NCBI RefSeq assembly: GCF_037975245.1
Contig: NC_092572.1
Coordinates: 721,501 to 785,500 of the forward strand
Length of the DNA stretch: 64,000 bases
Source of the DNA: Apostichopus japonicus
Taxonomy: Eukaryota; Echinodermata; Holothuroidea; Aspidochirotida; Stichopodidae
Direction of reading: 5' to 3'
Both the position numbers and the translations under genes were made by a program. Below are positions 10,796-22,500 of the stretch, in pieces (position 1 is the first letter of the stretch; every line of letters starts with the position of its first letter). The notes beneath the pieces were generated by a model, which saw nothing but the letters and a program-made list of their open reading frames with translations, was not told where the DNA came from and did not search any database.

Positions 10796-13490
10796 GCTAG
10801 CTAATATAAGCTACAAACTGATTCCTCAAAATTATTTGTGAAATTTATTACTGTTCAATATACAAAAGAACGAGACGTGTAGATGTCAATTATGTATTCA
10901 GATATATGATGTAACAGTTGCCCATTTATGATAATCACAAAGACACTGAAAGTTATGATTTGCACAAGTTCGTGTTTCTGCACACAAACATCATAACGAA
11001 TGATATAACACAGAAATGTCTAATTAGTTATTGTTTCAATTCCATAGCTGATACCTAAAGCGAAAACGAAACTTGATGCTAACAATGATAATGTAACTTT
11101 CCAATTGTTCCCTTGGATACTATTAGCAAAATGATTTCATGTCGAATTCAGATATCCGACAGGTCGAAAAGTGGCTTTATTCCATATTAGTCTTGTAATT
11201 GGGTCATTTATCAAATATGTATCCAAATATAAGATGTTCGGGAGTATTTGGCTAATGTGTGTTCGATTATTGCCTATCAGAAAAACTCTTAAATGGGCGA
11301 GAATGATTTTAAGACCATGTCGATTATACCCAATACAAACATGTCGAATTTACGACCACTGTCGGAATTATCATAAATAAACATATTTAACAACTACAGA
11401 TTACGGAATTAATAAATATAAACCGGATATAGAAATCCCACGCGTGACTTATTAACGTATACGGGGATAATTAGCCTCACGTGGTGACTGCATTCATCGA
11501 ACTGCTCAAAGATATTTGATAAAGCATGTCGAATATCGCGGAATTCAACATGCCGGAATAACAATGGACATGTCGAATTTAGCCAGTGGATTCTCCAAAT
11601 AACGAAAACGTGGAGCAAAATATTCATCTTTCGTGTCGAAATAAGCATATCTTTTGGTCGAAGTTTGCTTATCTATGACGTCGAAGTTCGCGTACTATGC
11701 CTAAGACCCCATCCCGATTGCCACTAAGAAATCACAATTGTAAGTGTGTAAGCGATCTTCAATCAAAACTATCTTATAGGGATAAGTTACCAGACGGGAT
11801 AGCGCACACCATAATTGCACTGTAAAATACGTTACTTTCTCTCCTTTTTACAATTAGCGTTAAAATATCTAAGTGGTCGAAAACCGCTCATGATACCCTG
11901 TTTGACCTCTCTGTGACCTGTGATAAGTAAGAAGTTCCATGACAACATCCCTTCGTTTAAGACTCATTTCGATAAATACCATTTAAGAATATTTTTCACA
12001 GTTAAAAGTATTTTTCCCCTCATTCTATTGTGTGTTTATTTAGCAAGACATTCAAGCATCATCCTTTTAAAGACTGACATATATCACATAGTTTAGCAGC
12101 TTTACTTAATGAAAACAAAAAACTTCAAAATAACGTTGTAATAGTAAACACCATAGAAACACTTTACATATTTTTCTCTTCTTGTTTCCCTTTAACTGAG
12201 CAGCATCAATTAAACGCAAGTAAGTAGCATTCTTTCGTCATACATTGATTATTTTGTGATTACTATGGCACTAAAGATGACGTAATTGTTCATTTTATTG
12301 TCAATTGACGTTCTTAGCAAACAGCCTAGACTGCTTTCATAAACCTTTTGTGTTGTCGATCGATGCTGTAGAACTGATATTTTGTTAGAATTGAAAGGCT
12401 TTGGAGGTATTGAACGAACGTTTGTTGTCAGATCCCTATATAGGCTTTGCATTGTGTATCCTTTTAAAACAACAATTAAACACATTTATCGTAGAATTGA
12501 CTATGCACCTTTCATCTTTATATCTGCGTCATCAGTTAATGGTATGTGTTTTACTTTCGGTGAGAAACTTGATATACTTCACCATGACAGCACCGTGACT
12601 ACACCATAACAGCACCATGGCAGCAGTCCTCCTATATGATAAAACTGCGCCTTTAGCAAAAAAACATATTAAACTAATCAAAGTGTAACGAAACGCTTCA
12701 ATGTCTCACTCGGCTTACTTGTTTCATTTTATAAATCAAAACAAATACCTGCTTTTACCGTTATTCTATGTGCTTTGTTTCCTTTGAACTTTGGTAATTA
12801 ATAATCGTTATTAAAGAGTCGTATATGTACAACGTATTAAAAAAAAAATTCTTTAAATGCTTTGTGTAAACATACAAGTTACTAGTTAAGTTCCTTGATC
12901 ACATCTTACGATTATACGATAACACCCCATAGTCATGTCATGTATTTTAATTGTTTTTCTATGTTATATAAGTATTTTAAAGGTACACGAAGTTGGTGTG
13001 GTCCATGTATGACGCAACACGATTATTGTGCAATGACCAAACCAACTAAAATACAATATTTCATCTTAACAATCGAGAGAATTATCACTTATTTTTATAA
13101 TGTTTATATTTCAGATTCGGTATGCCTTGAATTTTTCCGTGACAAGAGTGTTACTATCTAGTAAATGCGACAGTGTAGATATCTCAAAAGAACTTTAAAC
13201 TCACTAATGGTGTCTGTTCTGCTCCCTAGATTACCATTAGCATGCCATTACGTGATCACAGAATTTAAAAACAGCTTGCATCTTAACTCTATACATTAAT
13301 CGTGTCACTACGTCACTAAAGCGAGAGAAATTTACTAAATAGTTTACAAATAACAACATTTCATGAACGATTTGTCAATACTTAGAAGATTAGGATGATT
13401 AGCTATTTGATGAACATAAGAAGCCACATTGTTTCTATGGCAATCACATCGAATGAAAACCTGGTCTTATCACACATTAATGAATGCGAT
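10796..13490. other. Copy 1 upstream region; diverged paralogous non-coding block
   Basis: No gene recognised. Between about 11130 and 11960 the TGTCGAA motif recurs many times. The stretch near 11866-11930 (AAGTGGTCGAAAACCGC then TACCCTG and TGACCT) is a diverged copy of sequence at 29064 and 43216. The region is therefore part of the duplicated unit, probably 5' intron or promoter sequence of copy 1. Confidence 0.5.
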
Positions 13491-13675
13491 TATACTTTTT
13501 AAGAAAAAGTCGCCCAGGAAAGAACCTGGACACGAAAACCAAACTACCGAACGACTGATCCGCTCTCAATCCCAGTCCCATTGCATCTGTGTGATAATTG
13601 TCAGGTGTGCATCACCATCCTCTCGAAAGGGAACATATACTACACACGATCTTAGCCAAAAGGCCGAGAAGCGAT
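13491..13675 (-). mobile_element. U2 snRNA-headed SINE-like element, copy A
   Basis: On the minus strand the element begins with the exact first 28 nt of U2 snRNA (from ATCGCTTCTCGG through TGGCTAAGATC) and continues U2-like to about nt 45, including the GTAGTA branch-recognition sequence. It then passes into an unrelated ~140-bp body. The body is shared with the copy at 54678-54862. The element is flanked by direct repeats GAATGCGATTATA (13482-13494) and GAAAGCGATTATG (13676-13688), 11 of 13 identical, which fits retroposition. It is not a functional U2 gene: the Sm site and 3' stem-loops are absent. Confidence 0.78.
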
Positions 13676-13739
13676 GAAAGCGATTATGATACTTTAAACT
13701 TAGGGCGCTATTTAAGATCTAACTCTTAAGGAAAATATT

Positions 13740-14265
13740 TAACATGAGTGATAAGTAAACTGTGGGTAAACTTCTATTACCAGGAGTGAAAAATTGTAAG
13801 TAGACTCCTAGTATCACGAGTGAGAAGCACAACTATGGGTATACTTCTATTACCAGAGTGATAAGCAAACATTCTGTAGACATATGTTGCCAGGAGTGAT
13901 AAGCAACTGTAGGTATATATAAATATTGCCAGGAGTGATAATCAAACTGTAGGTAGACTTCTATTTCCAGAGTGATAAGATAACTGTAGGTAGAATTCTA
14001 TTTCCAGAGTGATAAGCAAACATTCTGTAGAAATCTGTTGCTAGGAGTTATAAGCAAACTGTAGGTATATATCATTGCCGGTAGTGATAATCAAACTGTA
14101 GGTAGAATTCTATTTCCAGAGTGATCAGCAAACATTCTGTAAAATATGTTGCCAGGAGTTATAAGCAAACTGTAGGTATGTATATATATTGCCGGGAGTG
14201 ATAATCAAAATGTAGGTAGAATTCTAGTACCAGGAGTGATAAGCTTACTGTAGGAAGACTTATAT
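13740..14265. repeat. Irregular ~40-60-bp minisatellite
   Basis: Units contain GAGTGATAAGCAAACTGTAG and ACTTCTATTACCAG, with variants. Confidence 0.85.
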
Positions 14266-17081
14266 TACCAGAGAGAAAAAAACAACACTTGACAACACAA
14301 TAAACATAGTGCTTGCTACAAATGCTAAGAATATAAAACAACGTAAAAAATGAGGACATATTACACAAGTACACAAGTACATCACAGACCCTTGGGAAGA
14401 CAATGTCCACTTATTATTACGCTAAAATCCGCAGGGAAGTATGTACATGATATGACTTATTGACAAAATAGCGGTGTGCAATTACAACATTGATGAGAGC
14501 CTATCTGTTCTCGCAAGAGAGTCAATTTAAGTTTTGATTTTACGTTATGAGGCAAAAATAATTCCACATCTGCCTACACAAGGATAGAAAAAATCTGCAC
14601 ATGGTCACGTTCATATAAACACAAATAATTAGACGTTAATGTACAAGATTAGCTCAGGAGCCAATAAAATGAGAGAGTCGAGAGAGATGAGATGGAAAAT
14701 TTAAAGCACTTGTTTGCAAATGTTTGATAATTTCACCAAGATGATGATGTATAGACTACTGAAAAAGTACTGAAATGGATTTAACTAATACTCTGTTATC
14801 GGAAATGAAGGTTATCGGATAGGAGCGATAAAGTAATCATTACATTCAATTCTCAGCATTTTCGGACTAGACAAGTTTCTTGATGTAAGATGGTTATTAA
14901 TTTGTTTCATTTAAACTAATACTTGGAAACTTAAAAACCCTCGCCCTTTTTAAATAAAGTGGATATTGTGGACTCACTACATCGTTCATGATGTGATTTT
15001 AGTATAAAAAAGTATTGCAAGCTGAAGGCTTTCGAAAAGTCTCGCTAATATAGTTAATATGCCAACGCATTTAAACAACGCGAGATTTTCTTTTCTTTAA
15101 AACATCCTAACCTGAGAGTTGTTGAAACTGATTCGTGGTTTTACTTAACATGGTGTTATCACCAGAGGCCATAGCAGCTGGGCTAAACCCCTTCCAAATT
15201 AAAGCTTAGATGAAGGTTATTCATTCCTTTATCGTCACAGGTTTGCGTCCTATCATTGTGTATCTTTGAAATTTAAAGAAAACATTTTCACCCAAAGCTC
15301 ATTGTTAGGGGAATTAGCTTACATGTGTTTACGAAAGCTTTAGGGAGAATGTGTTTACTAAGTTAGTTACAACATACTTATTAGTTATGTGATGACCTCC
15401 TCAAATGGCACCCGTGCACCATGTGATATAGTTTCTAGTACCCAATACGCCATATCTCTCAGTATACGGGTCCATATTTGCAATTATGATATTACGCCAC
15501 CTATTATACTAACTGTTCTCTGGCAGAATTATGAATTTGTCATCAACATATCAGAGTATACAGTTCTGTAGGGTATTGTCAGTAATACTCGATTGGCTAT
15601 CATATCCGACATATGATCAATTGTAATTAACTTCTCTCCTACATCGAAGGAATATTTTGACCAAATATTTTAATATATGCACTGAATATGTCTTTCTCAC
15701 GCATGAATGGTAACTATTTTTGGTGATATTATTTTTTTCTTTGTATATTGAAACATTAGTTCTAGGAATGTGTTGGTCGTATGTGTTAAACGTTCATATT
15801 AACGCAAGTTATAACATGAGAACCAAAATATTATAAGACTTTATATTCACTACTGCAATAATTCTCATGGTATCAATCAATAAAGACCTCGCGTATATAT
15901 CTTAGAACTAAAGTGTCTGCGAAATTTTCTTCTGCAATTTATAATTATTCATTTTTTGGCGTTTTATCGGATAACGCACACATGTTCTATTCACTGTGGT
16001 ACTTTCGTTGACTCACAGATATACTGTAGGCTAACTTGCAATTGCATAACGGGGAAATTGACATATTTTCGAAAACTAGTGGCAAGGCAAATTCGAAAGA
16101 AGTGTTATGTTATTACTTACTATTAATAAACGTTTCTCTTGTCCACAAGTTCCATTTTATGAAATATGATTTCAACCGGTAGCTGTGATTGAGATGGGAT
16201 GGGTTTAGGAGGGGGGGGGGGGGAGGGGAATGGTCTGTAAAAACAAACGATGATTTATCACATTTTATTAACTTGCGCTTGTATATTTACATATATATCC
16301 ATATTTTAAATTTAAAATGTAATCATTTTAGTATTTAACAGCCATAACCCTTTACTAGTAAGATATCAGCATTTATTATATTATTATATCATTTATGGGT
16401 TTTGTTATTATTTCACAGAAACACCTGTCTATAAAGAAGAGATTCCAAATTTCAAGTGACTAAACCATGTAACTGATGTATATTATGGAAATACTTGGAA
16501 GAAAATGATGTTTCCCAACTTTACAAGGCCGATAATATGAGAACTATTGATTTTCTTTGTATTTATTAGAGTTTCTTACAAGCCATTTGCTGAATACACC
16601 ATTTCCTATGCGTTATTTTATACGATTATAATTAATGGAAGTTTCATTATCAGAAGTATTGATAACAACGTTTTCACTATTTCAATATGTTCATGTTTAG
16701 CTTAGTGTTAATCGAAAACTGCATATAATCACTGTCCATTGCTACTACGATAGTAATACGATGTGTGCTGAATGTATTGTATATTAACAAAGACATGTAA
16801 CAGCCTATATATACAACGAAGAAACAAAAAAATAGAAACATATAAGTTTCTCTAATACCGTGTTGCATCAACAGAACATATTAGTGTATAATATCGTATG
16901 TGGGTATTCACCTCTTTGTTCAGGACTTAATACGGTGTGAAGTGGCCACCCTACTTTCACTTTCTGGTTTTTTACTGTTCTGTGTCAGTTAATGCCACGA
17001 TGTGTTATACTTCCTTGTCAAACTCATTGCCATCCGATTCACACATTACAGTAACTACTGTTAATCTGCAAAAGTTTTGTA
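14266..17081. other. Intergenic, no gene recognised
   Basis: AT-rich sequence with short uninformative reading frames. There is a poly-G run near 16209-16222. No exons, RNA genes or repeats could be supported. Confidence 0.5.
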
Positions 17082-17268
17082 CCACAGTAAAAAATATATG
17101 ATAAATTGGTAGCATGTTCTGTTAGAATTACAGTAAAAACTGAGGATATTTGTAATCTCATCGAATCTCAACAACTCGCTTTGTTGGGATTACACATATC
17201 TTCAGTTCTTTCTGTAATTCTAATAGAACATGCAGCTGATTTATAACACGATCCAGTATTTACTGTGG
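17082..17268. mobile_element. Foldback/MITE-like palindrome
   Basis: A 187-bp imperfect inverted repeat. CCACAGTAA at the left end and TTACTGTGG at the right are the outermost arms. Inner arms GCATGTTCTGTTAGAATTAC and its complement around 17218-17234 flank a short loop. The target-site duplication is unclear (TTTGTA at left and TTTATA at right). Confidence 0.6.
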
Positions 17269-17824
17269 TTTATATATCATATTTAGTAACTGTGTTCTCT
17301 GTGTGTATCAGGTGTCATTGGACATCGTATTGTGTGGAAAGATAACATATATACTTGTGTTCTATAATTTCATCGCAATATGTTTTTTCTATGATACACC
17401 AACATTAGTGTAATATAATATGATTTATTTCTAATTTAATTTCCTGCAACATATTTAAGAGCCTGGACAAAGGAGACGTGAAACCCTAGTAACCTCACAT
17501 TTTGAGCGATTTTGTTTTCATGCTGCGTAATTTATGCCTCATAAGACTAACTACCAGAGCATCATCAACTTAATGTTGTACTTTTGTTTTATAAACAAAG
17601 AATAGTATATTCCGCAAGAGACGGTTTGCGGATTGAATAATGTTACTATGTTGGAATAAACAACAGGAACCGTTAAAGCTAAAATGGTATGGTAATTAAA
17701 CTGCCTACCTCTGCCTATACTGCAATCACTGCCTAGCATCGTGCCTTGTTAATAGGTAGTATGAACTAAGTTTTTTAAGACATGCGTGGAATTTCATTAC
17801 AGTGATTTCTTCGATAAAGCTTAT

Positions 17825-18215
17825 TATATTAGATACTCTTCCTGTGTAGACATTGCTACTTGTACTTACATACCTTACTGTACAATATATTCTTCCTGCG
17901 TAGACATTGCTATTATTACTCACATAGCTTACTATGTGAGATATTCTTTCTGTGTAGACATTGTTATTTGTACTCACATATTTTACTATTCAAGATATTC
18001 TTCCTGTGTTGACATTGTATTTGTAATCACATAGATTACTGTATCAGATATTCTTCCTGTGTAGACATTGCTAGTTGTACTCACATATTTTACTATGTGA
18101 GATATTCTTCCTGTGTTACAGTGTTATTTGTACTCACATAGATTACTATGTCAGATATTCTTCCTGTGTTGACATTGTCATCTGTACTCACATAGCTGAC
18201 TATGCAAGATATTTA
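17825..18215. repeat. ~55-bp minisatellite, about seven units
   Basis: Units of TTCTTCCTGTGTAGACATTG + CTATTTGTACTCACATAG + ATTACTATGTGAGATA, with variants. Confidence 0.9.
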
Positions 18216-19407
18216 TCCTTGCATCATGGATTGAACAAGATTTTGTGAAGTTTAACCAAACAGAAAAGTATTAAAGTGCTCATATCTTTCAGTCTATTCT
18301 TTACTTTCGTTTAAAACTATCTTCAGAATCTAGTCTATAAAATAAAAGACAGAAATAAAAAAGGTTCACCTGTAAGTATATGATAGCAGTATACAATTAG
18401 TCATGATATGTATGGAGTAAAATAGTCATGTGATTGACTTATGGATGATATTCATGGAACTCTTCTCATACTAGTTAAGGTCAAGTGCTTCATTCATCTA
18501 ATGGCATGTAAGAGAACCTGTTAAACTCACTACGATAATAATGTCGTCCAAAATGAAAACTTACTTATCCTAAGCCAAACTAGACGCTGCGTTTGTTTCG
18601 TTAGTGTCAATACCATTAAAAATGATATACAATGCTTTTGGGAGACTTAACTCACTTTGTCGGCATTGTTTTGGCTAGCCTATGCTATAAAACAGCTTAA
18701 AATGGTTTATTAAAGAAGTAATATATACAAGAAAGTTATTGAAGAATAATAAATATGCGTCAACTTTCCAATTAACAACCTGATATAATGATTGATATCT
18801 AGCGCTACTGTCATGTTTTGAGTTTGCGAAACTATTTACATTGGTCTCGGTGATCTTAGAATAAGTTACATTTGAGTTATTTATGAATGTGAGATAATCA
18901 ATATTGTCAATAATATTCCACACAATTTAGCTCAAATCCAAATCAAAAGACCATGTTCCTTACTATAAATATGGTGGCTTGATATATTCCAAGAAGGAGG
19001 AAGTAAAATTCATTTAAAAGTGAGCACTTAAAAATGATTAAGATAATTTAGAAGTTTTTAAAACTCAGAAGTTTCTTCAATAACTTTTTGAAATATTTCT
19101 AAATACCAACACACCCTGTCCAACTTCGATCGTTGCCACTAAAATCATTCAATTATGCTTTCTTATAATATCTCACTTTACTCCATGTGTTGTTTACAAA
19201 GCGAGAAGGTTACATTGAGGAAAGGTTACAATAATCGCCATTTTACACCCTTAAAACTACCGTTTGTAAACAAAGATAAAGAAAGCGCTAGTCTGAATTG
19301 AAGATAAAATGCATTTGCTTAAAGTTTTTACTAATACGCTTAATTTTATTATGACTTAAAATCATTCCCGCTGACATCCACGAAGATCCCAGTTACACCC
19401 AGTTGTT
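18216..19407. other. Intergenic 3' flank of copy 2
   Basis: No gene recognised. Presumably holds the 3' UTR of copy 2 downstream of its stop codon at 19408; no polyadenylation site was assigned. Confidence 0.45.
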
Positions 19408-19533
19408 CTAGTTCCCAGCATGATAGATGTGTTCTGCATAGGTTGCTTGATCGGTATTCGCGGCTCCCATGGGAACATACGTTGTTGGAATCGGTATCTC
19501 ATACGAACTGTCGCCGATTAATTTCTCAAATTT
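19408..19533 (-). CDS. Copy 2 exon K8: C-terminal tyrosine tail
   Basis: A 126-nt exon encoding 41 residues plus TAG. It reads SSYEIPIPTTYVPMGA and then TYAEHIYHAGN at the C-terminus. YVPM fits the YxxM class bound by PI3K p85 SH2 domains. Confidence 0.88.
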   Translation of the reverse strand, partial: KFEKLIGDSSYEIPIPTTYVPMGAANTDQATYAEHIYHAGN

Positions 19534-22500
19534 CTGTTAAGGGATAATGCGTGTATTTTATTTTACAGAATGTATTTAAGTAGTTCCGTCACGCAGTGAA
19601 TTGTTTTAACGTTTCCCAAACTAATTCTCACGTTTCACTCCATAAATAATAAAAAACAAAAACAAGAAAAAAAAACAAGGCTAATGATGCTATTCGAGTA
19701 CAGCCTAGTGACCAGTTAAAACATGTTTTCCATATATGTTGCACAATAAAGAAACACACACCATGAATCTTTGAAAGGGCTGTTCATATTATGAACAGAT
19801 CATCTTGCATCTCTTCAACATCTTTATAGATTGTATCGTTGTAATGGAAATCAACAAACGGCGGTTGTGGTGACGTCCCACATTTTACATTAGCTTAACT
19901 TTCTTGTAACAAGGCGGTTTATTTACAAACAATAACTATCTGTATGGAAACAAGGCGGTTTATTTACAGACAATAACTGGCTGTGTGGAAGCAAGGCGGT
20001 TTATTTACAAACAATAACTAGCTGTGTGGCAGCAAGGCGGTTTATTTACAAACAATATCTAGCTGTGTGGAAGGTAGGCGGTATATTTACAAACAATAAC
20101 TAGCTGTGTGGAAGCAAGGCGGTTAATTTACAAACAATGCCTGGCCCTGTGGAAGCAAGGCGGTTTATTTACAAAACAAGAACTATCTGTGTGGAAACAA
20201 GGCGGTTTATTTTTCAAGAGCAGAGTCCATTGGTCACAAGTACTTAACATTTTTAATGGTAAAACATTGCATTATGCAAAGACGTAAAGGGAGAAGAAGA
20301 TAGGTTGAATGCTACCACCAACAAATATTGTCGAATCATGCTTCCAAATAGACGCTCATTATAGACGTTAAGACAAGTTGGAAAGACTTGTGGAGAAAAC
20401 AACAATACTTACAGCTACGAATGTTCCCCTCAAATGATGAATGGAAGGTCGAAGAGAACAGTTATGGTTCCAGCAATCGAATAAGATTTTATCTCTACAA
20501 ATAATCCAAAAAAAAAAATGCGATTACTGCTGAGCAGATTTTTTTCTTAAATAACGTCAGCCAAGATACAGCCTGGCAATCAAACACCGAGCATTATTTG
20601 TTAAGCCACAATCATAAAATGTTGTGTTGAGAAGCGCAGTATTTAACATGAATAGGGGACCATAAATACTTTTACTTTTATAACCATTGTCTGCCAAGAA
20701 TTTCCACGAGACTGTATGGAGATGTTCTTGACACAAAGCAACACTTTACCATGAATACATTTGATTCCCTGTGAGGTAGCGTGTATAACGGGTATCAGAG
20801 ATGTTTAAATTGTTAGTTTGAACTTCATTTATTTATCATTCTCAAATGTGCAAGTTATTGACGATTTGGTTTAATTAAGGACCCAAAAATGACAGTACTT
20901 ATTTTGCTATACAGCTCTTTGTTTTGGAGACACTTTAAAAAAATACAAGAAAGTTACGAAATTCAATCATAAAAAGGAACCAGTGAATGAATTCAGTTTT
21001 CTTAGTTTGGTTGACATGAAACATCGACAAGAATTATTCAAAATAAGACTGCAAACTATGTCTGAGTGTTTACTAAATAAATTCTATCAGAGTCTAAGAA
21101 AATAGCAAGGTCTCTGCATTTAATCCTTCCTTGAACTACTTCAATATTTATATTAATGCCATTGAAACAGACATTGAAAAAGTCATTGCTTCTTGAACCA
21201 TACTGGATTATATTGTTACCCGATTTCGGTATTGATTATCAAATAGCATCGAACGGTGTACCAACATTGTGGATAAGACAAAAAGTAAATTAATACGATA
21301 CTAACTTTATCTGCAGGTACCTCTCTGGCCAAGGTACTGATGGCGCTGCAACGTTGTCAATCGATTCCACTTCCATGTCGACCGGAAACGGTGGTGTTCC
21401 TAACAGCAGTTATGAAAATTGATAACATTTATCTTAAAATATAATGCAAATTCAAGTCATGTAGATTGATGAAATCAGAAGACTAATTATACATAAGTTA
21501 CCAAGTACGCAACACAACAATTTTATAAATGTATACCTCCCTGAAAGAAAGGTATGATAGTTTTATTGCAATTTTCAGATATTTAAAGACCACACAAGTT
21601 AACGCAACAATAAAAGTAATATGCACATACTATGAATCATCTTAGATCTACATTAGTTTCGCTTAGACAATGTACTGGTTCGATATACCAATCAATAGAC
21701 TCTTCCCGGACACGTACAGTGGAAGTAGGCTACTGATTGTCCATTAGTATACCAGCACACACAATCACTATCGGGACACATACAGTGGAAGTAGGCTACT
21801 GAGTGTACATTAGTATATATACCAGCACACACAATCACTATCGACGTTAAACAATTATCTATGAGTATTTACGCAATCATATATGACTGCCAATAAACCA
21901 ATGAGCACAGAAATACGTATCGATGGTATTATATTTGATGGATAGTTTACCAGCTGACATAATCTCCCATATTACTACTGCTGTAGACCACACGTCACTG
22001 GATTCTGTATATTCATTCAATAGTAACAGTTCTGGTGGAAACTGGTTCAAACTCACCAAGCGTATCTATTGTCAAAGAGAAATATGTTTCACAAATATAT
22101 AACTTGAGTTAAGCATGAATAAGATTTTTTTTATGAACTACGATTCATGAAATGATTAAGTTATTAAATTTCAAATAAGATACTTTCTTACACTCTTAAT
22201 TTATTGATTTTCCTGACGTGATGATAAAACTGTTTGTTTCCCAAAAGAAATATTCAACAATAGCCAGACATAAATCACTTTCTCAGAGGCTAAGGAAGAT
22301 TGGAAAAATAATAATGTTTATCTACTGATCTTTAAATTAAGAAAAAAGTAAGTTCAATGAGCAAATGAAGTAATAACTATTCGACAGATGGGTGATGTGG
22401 GAGATATATTGACGGTGATGCGATATGTAGAGAATATGGGAGGAAAAATGTATGAGAACAGAATAAACCATTGGTTTGTCCACCTGTTCCTTTTTAAGAA

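Noticed and set aside
13630-13675. Functional U2 snRNA gene
   Set aside because: Only the first ~45 nt match U2; the Sm site and 3' domains are replaced by a repeat body.
18675-18923. Candidate copy 1/2 ectodomain frame
   Set aside because: No Cys..Trp..Cys Ig pattern and no conserved splice signals.
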